Below are positions 23,235 to 33,155 of a stretch of 64,000 nt of DNA, piece by piece. Made by a program: the position numbers and the translations under genes. The notes under the pieces were generated by a model, which saw only the letters and a program-made list of their open reading frames with translations, ran no database searches and was not told the DNA's origin. Within the stretch, counting starts at the first letter, position 1. Every line of letters begins with the position of its first letter. Source of the stretch: Amyelois transitella (taxonomy: Eukaryota > Arthropoda > Insecta > Lepidoptera > Pyralidae); the NCBI RefSeq assembly GCF_032362555.1, contig NC_083536.1, positions 5,084,001 to 5,148,000 of the forward strand. Direction: 5' to 3'.

Positions 23235-24402
23235 TAGAAAATAAAATTCGGGTGTTTTATTTATGCATACCGATTACGCCGAGATTTATGGACCGATTTA
23301 CGTGATTCTTTTTTTGTTCGGTAGAGTATACTTTCAAGTTGGTCCCGTTGTTACCTAGTCAGGATCTGATGATGGTATTCCAGGGAAATCAAGGGCAAAC
23401 CTCAAATTTACAGGCAATTACGTTTTTGACAATTTCATAGATCTGTTTAAGTATTTGCGTCTGATAGTCATCATCCCATGTGAATGAGCTGATGATGGAA
23501 GGTACAACTCCTCAACGGTTAGGAGTTGAAAGAAAATTCTTACGAAGTTATACGTACATGTGAGGCTATTAGGTTGACCTGATAATAAAAAGTAAATCTC
23601 ATTAACGTTAAGAATTTAGGTGAAAATGGATGCGGACAAATTTCGTAGCTGTTTGTATGGGTAGTGTTAACACAAAATAGGGATTTAAAGGCGTGATGTT
23701 ATTAATGTTATGCATGTATGTACATAATTATGTATGTTATTATGTATGTTAAAGAGACGACCGAAAGTTGTCATACAAAGTCTTTTTTTTTAAGGATGGG
23801 AAATCATCAAATGACCTCTCCCGCTCTGGGTGGAACGGAAGGGAGTGTCAGACTTTTACTGACTAAAACCCACCTCGTTCCTTCAGTTGCCCTTTGCGTT
23901 CCGGGGCCACGGTATCTCGTTAGAACTTTCCCGCAGCCCCGGCTCAGTTTATCCCGTTTCCCCCCCTTGGGGGTTGACATTTCAAAAATCCCTTCTTAGT
24001 GCTCACTTATGTTACTAAAGGAACCTCTGTTCAAAATCTCAGACTCCTATACCGAGCGGTTTCGGCTTTGCGTTAATAAATCAGTCACCCAATCGCACCC
24101 CCTAAATCACGATTGGAGGGTAGTTTGAAAAAACTTATAATGTCAAACATATTTACTTGCCTATGTACGTGTTCATGCCAAGTTTCAAGTTTATAAACCC
24201 AAGGAATAAGATTTTTCATAGAAACGTTTTTACCCCTTTTCCCCCCCTTGGGGGTTGAATTTCCAAAAATCCTTTCTTAGTGCTCCCCTACATATCCCAA
24301 GGAACCTACATTCCAAATTTCAGCTGTCTACGACCAGTAGTTTCGACTGTGCGTTGTCTGTCAGTCAGTCACTCAGTAACGGAAGAGTTTTATATATATA
24401 GA

Positions 24403-25420
24403 TAGATAATGCAAATTCCTCATTATTAGAATTAATAATATTATCTTTTTTATAATACTTCAGAAATACATTAGATGTATCGCTCCACCCCGCAGCTTTG
24501 CGAACCGCTTCCAGACTTACTCCTGCCTTGTGAGCAGCAGAGGTCGAGGCGTGCCTGGCGCTATGCGCGCCATACAAACTAATATCTATCCCACTATCCT
24601 CCAACGCTTGTTTAACCCAATGACCGAGCGTTTGGGAACCCACTTTTTTGTGGGGTTTTCTTAAACTTATGAATAAAAAATCACCCGATTCTGGAATCCG
24701 CAAGGATTTTGTTTTGTTTATGTAAGTTTGAAGAGATAGTGCTGGACAAATATTAGGGGTCTCTCGTATAAAGGGTAGTCTGATGAGCGGTTGGCATGCT
24801 CCAGGGCGCGATGTTTTAATTATGTCAGGGATTTTTATAATTATGGAATTTTCTTGACTAACAATATTTTGTAATTTTATAAGGCTTAAAGTCTGCATCC
24901 TCTGAGCTGAGGTAATAGCCAGTAGAGTAATTGTTTTAATTGATAGTTTTTTTAAACATAAATTTTCATGTGGGTAATAATTCGATAAAAACGTCAAGAC
25001 TTTATTAGTGTCCCAAGTAGAGTTATATTTGGGAGCAGGGGGTTTTAATTTATAGACCCCTTTCAGTAAACGATTTATGCGGTCATCATTAGTTACATGT
25101 TTACCTAAGATAATGGACAATGCTGACCTATGTGTATTGATAGTACTATATGAACCGCCATTTTCAAATGTTTGTGTCAGAAACAACATTACATGTGGAA
25201 CTGTTGTTTGGAAAACGTTTAAATTTTTACCTTGGCAAAAATCCCACCATGCTTTAATTGAAGAGTTGTATTGAGCTAGTGTGCTTTGAGCAAATGATGC
25301 CATAACTATTCTCATGGACGTCGAAGGGACGCCCTGTCTTGTTAATCCCTCCCTGATAACATCGCTGCTACCAGGGTAAGGTCTGTGTGGAGCGGGTGGT
25401 ACTCTCTGAAAGGAGAACAT
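24403..25420 (-). CDS. DIRS-like tyrosine recombinase
   Basis: About 340 residues with a SAM-like N-terminal domain (STLAQYNSSIKAWWDFCQ) and a catalytic domain with the tyrosine recombinase signature: R in TSAQRMQTL, H-x-x-R in GAHSARHASTSAAHKAG, then GWSDTSNVFLKYY with the candidate nucleophile Tyr. It would integrate a circular DNA copy of the element in place of a DDE integrase. The final codons are displaced by Helitron H0: the frame crosses from 24403 to 3793 in phase and stops at 3780-3782. The start MFSFQ overlaps the end of the RNase H frame upstream, as is common in DIRS elements. No internal stop is seen, so this gene may be intact apart from the Helitron. Confidence 0.88.
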
Positions 25421-26298
25421 AACAAGTGTTTACCCGGTTCAAAATAGATGACTCTTGAAGCAGTTAGTCTTGACCACATGGGGAACCATGGTTGTGATGG
25501 CCACCAAGGTATGACAACGATACCTTTTGCTTTATCACATATAAGTTTTTTTTAGAACCATTGCGATTAGGCAAAATGGAGGAAACGCGTAAAAGTAGAT
25601 ATTTTGCCAATTAAAAGTAAAAGCGTCAACCACTTCGGAGCATGGGTCAAGTTTCCATGATGCATATCTATCACACTTAGTGTTTTGGACACTAGCGAAA
25701 AGATCAAATTCTGGATTACCGAAGGAGTCAACAATTTGATTAAATGCGTAGTCAGCGAGTTGCCACTCTGTATCGACATCTAATCTGCGAGATTCTTTAT
25801 CTGCGATTGTGTTTTCATTTGATTTAATGTATGATGCGAAAATAAATATATTTTTTTCCTTCGCACCACTGCCATATATCACGAGCTATTTCATTTAGTT
25901 GTGTATACTGTATACCTCCCATTTTATTTATGTAACATATAGCAGTGGTATTGTCTATTCTCATTAAAATATCACAATCTCATAGGTGAGATGCAAATAT
26001 TTTTAACCTATAAAATGCCGCCTTTAGCTCTAACACATTTATATGTTTGGTTGAGTCAACGTAATTCCAATTACCACTAGCCTTTTTTCCGTTACATGTT
26101 GCACCCCAGCCGGTAAGGGACGCATCGGTAAAAATTTCTAAAATATAGTTTGTGTTATGAATTGGATAACATGAATTATTGATATTATTTATCCACCATT
26201 TTAAATCATCATGTATAATTTCTGATAATGCCATTGTTTTGTTATAATTTTCTGAGTAATTTAAAGCTAAGAATTTTTCTCTTTCAAGCAGTTTGGTA
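25421..26298 (-). pseudogene. DIRS-like RNase H and downstream region
   Basis: The minus strand encodes an RNase H module with LEIFTDASLTGWGA (first catalytic Asp) and VLELKAAFYRL (Glu) at 26234-25980. A break follows, then the downstream part with NTIADKESR (RNase H His/Asp-like end), NPEFDLFASVQNTKC and the DIRS-type PWWPSQPWFPMW block near 25480. Upstream (26240-26298) the frame carries the RT thumb end up to the mariner insertion. At least two frame changes separate the parts, so this stretch is damaged. Confidence 0.8.
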
Positions 26299-26352
26299 TA
26301 CTACTCTGTCAAGAAAGTAGCAGGAAAAGTACAATAATACACAAACTGTTTG

Positions 26353-27472
26353 TTATTCATCCAAATTTATTTTATCACCTTCAAAATATGCTCCTTTAGA
26401 AACGATACACTTACGCCAACGAATAATCCAATCATCAAAACATTTTTTAAACGCTGTTTCCGGAATTGAGGTCAGTTCTCGCCGCGAATTCTCTTTTATG
26501 TCTTCTACCGATTGAAAACGGGTGCCACGAAGTGGTAATTTGAGTTTAGGAAAAAGAAAAAAGTCGGCTGGAGCCATATCTGGTGAATATGGTGGTTGCT
26601 CGATGGTATTTGTTGAGTGTTTGGTTAAAAATTCGTTCACAATGATGGCCTTGTGCGAAGGTGCATTATCATGGTGCAAAATCCAAGAATTTTCTTTCCA
26701 CAAATCTGGCCTTTTTCGTTGGATTTGCTCTCTTAAACGCCGCATAACACTCAAATAATATTCCTTATTTACCGTTTGACCTTCCGGCAAGAATTCCGAG
26801 TGCACAACACCGCGATAGTCAAAGAAAACAAACCAAAGTCGCCACGCCAAAGTCGTTCAAAAGTCAAAGTCATGTTGACTACATGACTTTGACTTTTGAA
26901 CGACTTTGGCGTGGTTTTTTCGGTTTCGGTTCAGTTGGAAGGCGCCACTCCGAAGCTTGTTGACTAGTTTGCATGTCAAACTCGTAAACCCACGTCTCGT
27001 CACCAGTAACAATGCGTTTCATGAATGTTGGGTCGGAATTGACTCGTTCTAGCATGTCCTCAGCGACTCTCATGCGATTGAGTTTTTGAAAAAAATTCAG
27101 GTCTTTTGGGACTAGCCGAGCGGCAACATGTTTCATACCCAAATTATTAGTTAAAATGGTACGGATCGACTCGTGAGATACAGAAAGTTCGGTGGCTATC
27201 TCTCTCAAAGTTGAATGAGGATTTTCAGTCACTATTTCCTTCACTTTTGCGATGTTAACTTCAGTTGCAGACTTTGATGGCCTACCAGAGCGAGGCAAAT
27301 CTTCCATCACATCTCGACCGCTTTTGAACGCTTTGTACCACTCATAAGCACGAGTTTTTGATAAAGTCGATTCACCGTAAGCCTTCTGTAACATTTTCAG
27401 TGACTCCGAACACGATATTCCATTGGCAATGCAAAATTTAAGACAAACTCTTTGTTCGATGTTTTTATCCAT
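26353..27472 (-). pseudogene. mariner transposase, broken by an inverted duplication
   Basis: From ATG 27472 (MDKNIEQRV) the N-terminal helix-turn-helix half reads through SESLKMLQKAYGES, a paired-like motif (RSGRPSKS) and the first catalytic Asp in TGDETWVYEFD. After a break at 26876-26914 the second frame resumes with FFDYRGVVHSEFLP, the second Asp in LHHDNAPSH and the third in YSPDMAPADFFLFP, 34 residues apart, as in DD34D mariners. The break is a perfect 34-bp hairpin duplication (26842-26914) rather than ordinary decay; the remainder is well preserved. Confidence 0.93.
26842..26914. repeat. Perfect 34-bp hairpin with 5-bp spacer inside mariner transposase
   Basis: Arms at 26842-26875 and 26881-26914 are exact reverse complements around TGACT. 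The right arm is the genuine coding sequence; the left arm is an inverted copy that breaks the frame. Confidence 0.95.
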
Positions 27473-27670
27473 TATGAAATTAGCAATACACACTAGATAT
27501 GATATAACTAAAAATAGCACTGTATTTAATGTAAACAACAGATGCAACTCAAACTCCGCGCCAAAATGGAAAACAATTGTGCCAATCTAACAACAACAAA
27601 AAAAAACAAAAATTTGAATTTGGAACCATAAATAAATAATCCATTCCCGATACTTTTCTGACTGAATGTA

Positions 27671-27992
27671 CATCCAACCGTATTTGACAGCTGGGCAAGC
27701 AGATGTTAATAAGCCAAATAAATTCAGCAAGATATCTAACCTTGCAAGATTTTGGTGAAAAGATATGGAGCTGTACACAGTCCAAAGGGAAGATCGTTAA
27801 ATTGGTAAATTTTATCTTCCCATTGAAAGTGCAACATTTTTCTGTCATCGCCTAATAACTCCAGTATATCTGGGTCTAAATCTGGCGTGGTATCTGGCTC
27901 CGCAGTATCATTATCGTTTTCGGTACAGGGGAGTGATGGTGAATCAACATCATGGTTACCATTGTCATTTTCTTCTACTGTTGGAGCGATGT
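27671..27992 (-). pseudogene. DIRS-like ORF1 tail fused to reverse transcriptase remnants
   Basis: The predicted second exon starts at 27992 after acceptor TTGTCTATTGCAG and encodes an acidic stretch (TVEENDNG, ENDNDTAEPDT) ending in ILELLGDD. It then jumps directly into RT sequence (FNDLPFGLCTAPYLFTK). After a further jump and frame change comes GLLTSACPAVKYGWMY, the RT thumb, up to the mariner site. The catalytic YxDD region is missing between the last two, and the end of gag plus the RT fingers is missing before the first. Two internal deletions therefore inactivate the element. The acceptor phase matches the donor at 32607. Confidence 0.78.
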
Positions 27993-28336
27993 CTGCAATA
28001 GACAAGTCGTCGGCCTAATTCGTTGACCTGCTAAGTCCATTTTTGGGCAATTTCATTTTTTGAGCTGGGCCAAAAGTATAACCGATTATGCACCTTCTAG
28101 TAAAGGAATAAAGTCGATATCTATTCTAAAAAGGTTAGAAATACCATGCAAAAAATACTGCTTTATCCTTAATAGCAAATCTACACAACGAAAAACTGCT
28201 TAATCCTATTAGACGCTCAGTTTTGTATTGACAATGGTCCGCTACTTATGTGCCTGCTGGAACGCTCGAAGTTTTGCGATGTTTTAGTTAATTAATTATT
28301 TGTATTTTGGCCAGTAGTGAAGAAAATTTAAACAAG

Positions 28337-28627
28337 GTAAGTTTCTAATATTATATTTTCAAGCTTTTTCTTCATTTGTTGTGGTAATCAAAAATTTTCG
28401 ACGCATTAAACTCTTAACCTTAAAATTCAGGACTTAGCAGTTTTACATATTTCAATATCTTAAAAGAAAAGGGATTTAGCAGTCTATTAATTTTGTTTTT
28501 TTTTAATGATTTGCACATTATAACCTAATACAATAACTATACATCAGGTTGGAAAATAGTATTAATTAATTTAATTTACTTCAGATATCACTTTACTGTA
28601 AAACTGACTGTGTGTTTTTTTTTTCAG
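28337..28627 (+). other. Predicted 5' UTR intron of TE2
   Basis: Donor AACAAG/GTAAGTTT and acceptor TTTTTTTTTTCAG, one base before the ATG, with a strong pyrimidine tract. The position relative to the start codon is the same as in TE1. Confidence 0.7.
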
Positions 28628-28628
28628 A

Positions 28629-31046
28629 ATGTCCCGGGCAAAGAAAATGTTAGATTTGGCGATGGCTAAAAAATTATTAGAAAAATCTGAAACAATAGTA
28701 TCCAAGTCAAATTATAATCCAAATAAAGTAGTACACGTATTAGAAGATGTTCAGATACAGTATCCACAATTAGTAACCTTACCAGAAACTTCAGATGACG
28801 GTGGAAATAAAGTTTATTATGATATGAACGACGATATCAACAATATTTCACTAATTGATTTGTCAAATAGTGTGATCACGGAAAGCTTGAATACAATTTA
28901 CGTTCCCTACCCTACAAGCCCAGTTTATAATGTTGATAATACTACAACAAATGATAATTTGATTATAATACCTTCACAAATTGACATAGTATCAGAATCA
29001 ACGAATACTTTGGTTTCAAATTATAATAATTCAGATAATTACCAGAAAGATACCATTCAAGCATCCGAAGCATTGTGTTATGAACAAAACCAATGTTCAT
29101 TGCTGACTATTTCTAATACTCCAGATTATTGTTTTTCTCAATCAATGCCAAGTCAAATAGAATATTTCCATACTAGTTCTGTAGATAATATACCTCTTGT
29201 TGATACTAGTCATCTTGTGCCTAATCCGCCGATATCAGATGAAAGCGATACAGATAAGAAACTTGTGCCTTATTCCGATTCAGATACAGATTCGCTCTCT
29301 AAAATAAAAAAAAGTAGTAAACGAAAGAAACGGTTTGAAGTTAATAAAAAGGAATGGATTTCGGAAAAAAATAAGGAAAGAAGGGAGAGTGGTAAAAGTT
29401 ATTATGGGAGAGAGAGAAAAGGAGACTGCTGGACTTATGATTTACCAAAAGAGGCTCGTTCCATTAAACCAAGATGTACCTGTAAGATTAGTAAGTACAG
29501 TACTTTGAAATGTGAGACGATAGACGAAGACTCAAGAAAGGAAATTTTTAAACAATTTTGGAGCTTTACGTGGGGTGAAAAAAAGACACTAGTCAACGAA
29601 TGGGTAACCACAATTGATACAGTTCGACCACGTAATCGAAACACTAAAGAGACAACAAAGAGAGCAAATACATTTGTTTATCATTTAAAAGTAAATAATG
29701 TAAGAGTCAAAGTATGTCGAAAGATGTTTTTAAACACTTTAGATCTAGGAAGGTGGACTGTTCAAAATTGGAAGAAGAACTTCTCATTGCAACCTCCTAG
29801 TACAATGAGACGTCACAATCAATCATCTGAGTTAGTGGTACCGCAGCGCAAAAAATCATTAATTGAATTTCTTAATTCTCTTCCTGTAATGGAATCACAT
29901 TACTGTCGAGCGACATCACAGAAGTTGTATTTATTACCAGAATGGAAATCAAAAGAGAGTCTCTATAAATTTTACGTTGACGATTGGTGCAAAGAAAGGA
30001 ATATAGAAGCACTTTCCATAAGTATGTTTTCAAATATCTTTGAAGGCAAAAATTTTTCGCTTTTTAGACCCAAGAAGGACCAGTGCGAAAAATGTGCGTG
30101 TTATAAAGTAGGGGCAGTTACAGAAGAACAACACAAGGAACATATTGAGAAAGTTAAACAGGCGAGAGAAGAGAAAGCTAAAGACAAGGAGGGAGAAGAC
30201 TACGTGTTTACAGTGGATTTGCAGGCAGTGTTAATGGCACCTAAATCGAATGTCAGCACATTGTATTATAAAACTAAGCTGCAAGTTCACAATCTTTGCT
30301 TCTTTAATTTAAAAAACAAAGACGGCTATTGCTTTCTATGGAACGAAGTAGAAGGTGGACTTAATGCTGAAGAATTTGCTTCCATTTGGGTAGATTTTTT
30401 AGAAAACCAAGTAATATCTGAAAATATTGCTGCACACGAAAATAAAACTATTATAATTTACAGTGATGGTTGCACTTACCAAAACAGGAATTGTATTTTA
30501 TCTAATGCTCTTTTAAATATTGTTTTAAAACACAAAAATATAACTATCGAACAAAAGTATTTAGAAGTCGGACACACTCAAATGGAAGCTGATTCAATGT
30601 ATTCCACCATAGAACGTCATCTCAAAAATAAAATCATTAATGTACCAGCTGAATACATATCTATTGCAAAACGTGCTCGAAAATGCCCAGCACCATACAT
30701 CGTGAAATATTTGGATCACACCTACTTCAAAAAATTCGACAAAATACAATTTTATAAAAGTATTCGTCCAGGAAGATCAAAAGGGGATCCTAAGGTGACA
30801 GACATTCGAGCTCTGCGTTATGAAAGCAATGGATCTATCCTTTACAAAACTTGGTATAACGATGACTGGCAACCTTTACCACAAAGGAGGTCGTTACGAT
30901 TAGTTCCTTGTGAGACTAATGATTTAACAAAATTGCACCAAAATCGACGTAAAATCACTCTCCGAAAGTTTCAGGACTTGCAAGAAATAAAAAAAACTCT
31001 TCCGTCAGACTATCACAAGTATTACGATGATCTACCTCATGATTAG
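28629..31046 (+). CDS. Putative DDE-type transposase of TE2 (805 aa)
   Basis: The N-terminal 220 residues are Asn/Ser/Asp-rich and probably disordered. A basic segment (KKSSKRKKRFEVNKKEW) and a Cys cluster (RCTCKI...LKC) follow. The core parallels TE1 throughout: RKEIFKQFW, VMESHYCRA, FRPKKDQCEKC, then the acidic triad D530 (VDLQAV), D613 (YSDGCTYQN) and E653 (GHTQMEAD). D-to-D spacing is 83 (80 in TE1) and D-to-E spacing is 40 in both. I infer a transposase that recognises the TE2 ends. The frame is complete. Overall identity to TE1 looks low, so the two are separate lineages of one superfamily. Confidence 0.82.
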   Translation: MSRAKKMLDLAMAKKLLEKSETIVSKSNYNPNKVVHVLEDVQIQYPQLVTLPETSDDGGNKVYYDMNDDINNISLIDLSNSVITESLNTIYVPYPTSPVYNVDNTTTNDNLIIIPSQIDIVSESTNTLVSNYNNSDNYQKDTIQASEALCYEQNQCSLLTISNTPDYCFSQSMPSQIEYFHTSSVDNIPLVDTSHLVPNPPISDESDTDKKLVPYSDSDTDSLSKIKKSSKRKKRFEVNKKEWISEKNKERRESGKSYYGRERKGDCWTYDLPKEARSIKPRCTCKISKYSTLKCETIDEDSRKEIFKQFWSFTWGEKKTLVNEWVTTIDTVRPRNRNTKETTKRANTFVYHLKVNNVRVKVCRKMFLNTLDLGRWTVQNWKKNFSLQPPSTMRRHNQSSELVVPQRKKSLIEFLNSLPVMESHYCRATSQKLYLLPEWKSKESLYKFYVDDWCKERNIEALSISMFSNIFEGKNFSLFRPKKDQCEKCACYKVGAVTEEQHKEHIEKVKQAREEKAKDKEGEDYVFTVDLQAVLMAPKSNVSTLYYKTKLQVHNLCFFNLKNKDGYCFLWNEVEGGLNAEEFASIWVDFLENQVISENIAAHENKTIIIYSDGCTYQNRNCILSNALLNIVLKHKNITIEQKYLEVGHTQMEADSMYSTIERHLKNKIINVPAEYISIAKRARKCPAPYIVKYLDHTYFKKFDKIQFYKSIRPGRSKGDPKVTDIRALRYESNGSILYKTWYNDDWQPLPQRRSLRLVPCETNDLTKLHQNRRKITLRKFQDLQEIKKTLPSDYHKYYDDLPHD

Positions 31047-31687
31047 GCAGGCTGCTTTGCAAACAAATATTTTATGATTGTGAATCATTACTTATGTTTA
31101 GCATTTTTATGTTTTGAAGTTTTTGTTTTGTTTAGAAGAGATACACTTTTGTTTCTAGAATTTTTATTAAGGTAGCTCTTAATTACTGTCTGTGATTAAA
31201 TAATACGACTGTGACTTAATTGTTAAGATAAATAATACCTAATGAAAGTTAAAATTGTTTTTTGTTGTTTTAGGAAGATATATCTATTATAATACTCGTA
31301 CAGTACTGTTCGAAGACTGATTGTTAATTTTTCTGTAATAAATAAAAATTATATATAAACTTATTTGTTTAATTTTATTACACACACGGTAATAAGTATT
31401 TTATATTATTATTTTTATTTCATATATATTTCAATGTAAAACCTGCTATGTCCTGTATCACATTAAAATTTCAATACGAAAAGCTGCTAAATATCTATTT
31501 TCCTCATTTTTTCAAACTGTGCATAATATATTCTTCTATTAAGACATGCAAAATGTCAAAAATCATTATAGAAACCAACGGTATTTTCAAAATTTTTATA
31601 TCTCAAAATGTATAAATACAATTCAGTTTTTTCTTCCTCCTGTAAACTTTGCAAAACCGGACTTAGCAGGTCAACGATTTAGGCCGA
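31047..31687 (+). other. TE2 3' untranslated and terminal region
   Basis: AT-rich with an AATAAA-type site near 31340 (TAATAAATAAAAATT), subterminal CTGCTA motifs, and the right terminal repeat at 31659-31687. No gene. Confidence 0.6.
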
Positions 31688-31699
31688 CGAAGTAATTGT

Positions 31700-31960
31700 A
31701 AGCATATATATATAAGAATAGGACCACTCCATCTCTTTCCCATGGATGTCGTAAAAGGCGACTAAGGGATAGGCTTACAAACTTGAGATTCTTTTTTTAG
31801 GCGATAGGCTAGCAACTTGTCACTATTCGAATCTCAATTCTATCTTAAAGCCAAATAGCTGAACGTGCTATCAGTCCGCTCAGGACTGTTGGCTCTGTCT
31901 ACCCCGCAAGGGATATAGACGTGATTATATGTATGTATGTATGTATGTATAATATATATT
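31700..31960 (+). mobile_element. SINE copy, longer form
   Basis: Shares its body with the inserts at 2974-3090 and 59608-59857, including CCCATGGATGTCGTAAAAGG and GTTGGCTCTGTCTACCCCGC. It ends in a (TATG)n tail. A clear target duplication was not identified, because the left side is an AT-rich run. It lies in the DIRS-like intron. Confidence 0.75.
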
Positions 31961-31977
31961 AGTATATATCAGCTATC

Positions 31978-32303
31978 TTATGCTTTGGTCTAGCCATATA
32001 AGCCGCTAGTATAGTAGCAAGACTAACCATTTAGGTTGTCTTTTGCTTTGGTCTAGCCATATAGGCCGCCAGTATAGCAGCAAGACTAACCATTTAGGTT
32101 GTCTTTTGCTTTGGTCCAGCCATATAGGCCGCCAGTATAGTAGCAAGACTAACCATTTAGGTTGTCTTTTGCTTTGGTCTAGCCATATAGGCCGCCAGTA
32201 TGTAGCAGTAAAACTAACCATATAGGTTGTCTTATGCTTTGGTCTAGCCATATAGGCCGCCAGTGTATGTAACAATAACCAACTAACCATATAGGTTGTC
32301 TCA
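31978..32303. repeat. 63-bp minisatellite, about five units
   Basis: TGCTTTGGTCTAGCCATATA recurs at 31981, 32044, 32107, 32170 and 32235, spaced 63, 63, 63 and 65 bp. It lies within the DIRS-like intron. Repeat-peptide open frames on both strands here are not genes. Confidence 0.92.
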
Positions 32304-32607
32304 ATAAACACTATTTAGTCTTAGGGACTGCATAATTAGTGAGAATAACAATGTTAAAACATTTAAAGTAATCCAGCATACCATGACCGTACGATCTGTA
32401 CACGATCGATCACACATAATATCTAACAACTATATTTCATCATAGAATGTATCAAATTATTATTATTTATCAATCAAGCAAACTAAATTCTGATTATCGA
32501 TTGATGGTTTGTATTTTATATGTATTTTGAGGGTAGATGATAAAATCTCCCGTTAGAGATATGTGTGATTCAATACTGTTGAAACTATATGAAATGCATT
32601 TAGTTAC
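32304..32607 (-). other. 5' part of DIRS-like intron
   Basis: AT-rich, no gene seen. The donor GTAACTAAATG starts at 32607 on the minus strand and pairs in phase with the acceptor at 27993-27994. Confidence 0.55.
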
Positions 32608-32752
32608 CTGATATTTTTTCGCTGCACGATGAATTGTCATCATCCGAAGAAGAGATAACGCGTTTACGTTTTTCTAACTTCCTTTCGAGTTTCTTCATTT
32701 TCTTCATGATATCTTTGTAATCTTCATCCATAAGCCTTTTCCTTTTTCCCAT
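32608..32752 (-). CDS. First coding exon of the DIRS-like ORF1
   Basis: ATG at 32752 followed by 48 codons and one base: a Lys-rich, probably coiled-coil N-terminus (MKKMKKLERKLEKRKR) and an acidic Ser/Asp stretch (ISSSDDDNSS), ending at a CAG/GTAACT donor. The single leftover G joins with AC at 27992-27991 to complete an Asp codon, so the phase fits the exon with the acidic ORF1 tail. The product would be the gag-like protein. Confidence in the splice rests on phase agreement only. Confidence 0.6.
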
Positions 32753-33016
32753 TTTTAAAATGTATAAAAAACTAAAAGTTCGAAACTATTACGTTAGTGA
32801 CGTGAAAAATATTAATAACGATGTGACATCGACAGCACACAAAAACGTAATGACAAGCGACCGCACCGGACCAGCCGCGTGGGGTGGGAAGGAGAGGGGA
32901 GAATACCTAATTTTTCAGTTTCATATAAATCTCTAAACATGTGACGGAGACAGTATCATCTTGCGTACTGCTGCTTGTAATTAAATATCGTCTTCGGTGG
33001 AGACCCGAATTATAAT

Positions 33017-33155
33017 CCCAATGATAGTGTTCAATGCATTCAACTAAACACTGTCACCTATGGGTTGAAAAGTTCATCTTACTTAGCAACTAGGTGTTTG
33101 AAATGGATAGCTGAGCTATACAAGGATGACTTCCCATTGGCTGCATTTATATTAA
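33017..33155 (+). pseudogene. BEL/Pao reverse transcriptase middle segment
   Basis: Open on the + strand and matching the RT palm of BEL/Pao: QLNTVTYGLKSSSYLATRC followed by FPLAAFIL, then the TTAA used by piggyBac. It lies exactly between the DIRS-like right edge and the piggyBac left edge and bridges the RT pieces at 3091-3192 and 50671. It is the key evidence that the whole region was one BEL element. Confidence 0.88.

Larger units (their letters stand above)
3794..24402 (-). mobile_element. Helitron H0, host of the gypsy element and of Helitron array 1
   Basis: Minus-strand 5' end TCTATATATATAAAAC starts at 24402 and the 3' end CTAG closes at 3794 after a GC hairpin (GCGGGCGAAGCCGCGGGC). 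The flanks are A (24403) and T (3793), the canonical Helitron A/T target, and joining them keeps the recombinase frame of the DIRS-like host. Own sequence is only 3794-4186, 17787-18002 and 23235-24402; the rest is inserted gypsy (4187-17786) and an opposite-strand Helitron array (18003-23234). The array sits at an A/T site: the uninterrupted version of GTTAATAGAAAATAAAATTC is seen in sister copies, for example near 8899. No Rep or helicase gene is visible, so it is non-autonomous. Confidence 0.85.
26301..27668 (-). mobile_element. mariner-family transposon in the DIRS-like RT
   Basis: TA duplications lie at 26299-26300 and 27669-27670. Removing the element and one TA restores the frame of the DIRS-like reverse transcriptase. 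Imperfect terminal repeats (CTACTCTGTCAAGAAAGTAG against CATTCAGTCAGAAAAGTATC) mark the ends. It holds one transposase relic on the minus strand. At 1368 bp it is the usual size of a mariner. Confidence 0.87.
28010..31687 (+). mobile_element. TE2: DDE-type DNA transposon related to TE1
   Basis: Terminal inverted repeats of about 29 bp with one mismatch start TCGGCCTAA and contain GACCTGCTAAGTCC. The element is flanked by CG at 28008-28009 and 31688-31689. The first and last three bases (TCG...CGA) are the same as in TE1. Variants of the motif CTGCTAAGTCC recur inside both ends (28028, 28160, 28193, 28432, 28471, 31443, 31482), which suggests subterminal transposase binding sites. It carries one intact gene with a 5' UTR intron. 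It sits in the intron of the DIRS-like ORF1, about 14 bp from the acceptor. Confidence 0.88.
3193..33010 (-). mobile_element. DIRS-like tyrosine-recombinase retroelement, internally deleted and heavily invaded
   Basis: On the minus strand the order is a left terminal repeat (33000-32848), first coding exon (32752-32608), intron, acidic ORF1/gag tail fused to RT remnants (27992-27671), RNase H region (26298-25421), tyrosine recombinase (25420-24403, stop at 3780-3782 beyond the Helitron), then inverted repeats at 3193-3566. Inverted terminal repeats plus an internal complementary region are the hallmark of DIRS1-type elements, as opposed to LTR elements. TATAAT occurs at both edges (3187-3192, 33011-33016) and keeping one copy restores the BEL frame. 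RT lacks its catalytic core, so the element is defective. It hosts a Helitron, a mariner, a DDE-type transposon and a SINE. Confidence 0.83.

Noticed and set aside
32006..32311. Repeat-peptide ORF with KWLVLLLYWRPIWLDQSKRQ units
   Set aside because: It is the translation of the 63-bp minisatellite; the unit length divisible by three keeps the frame open by chance.
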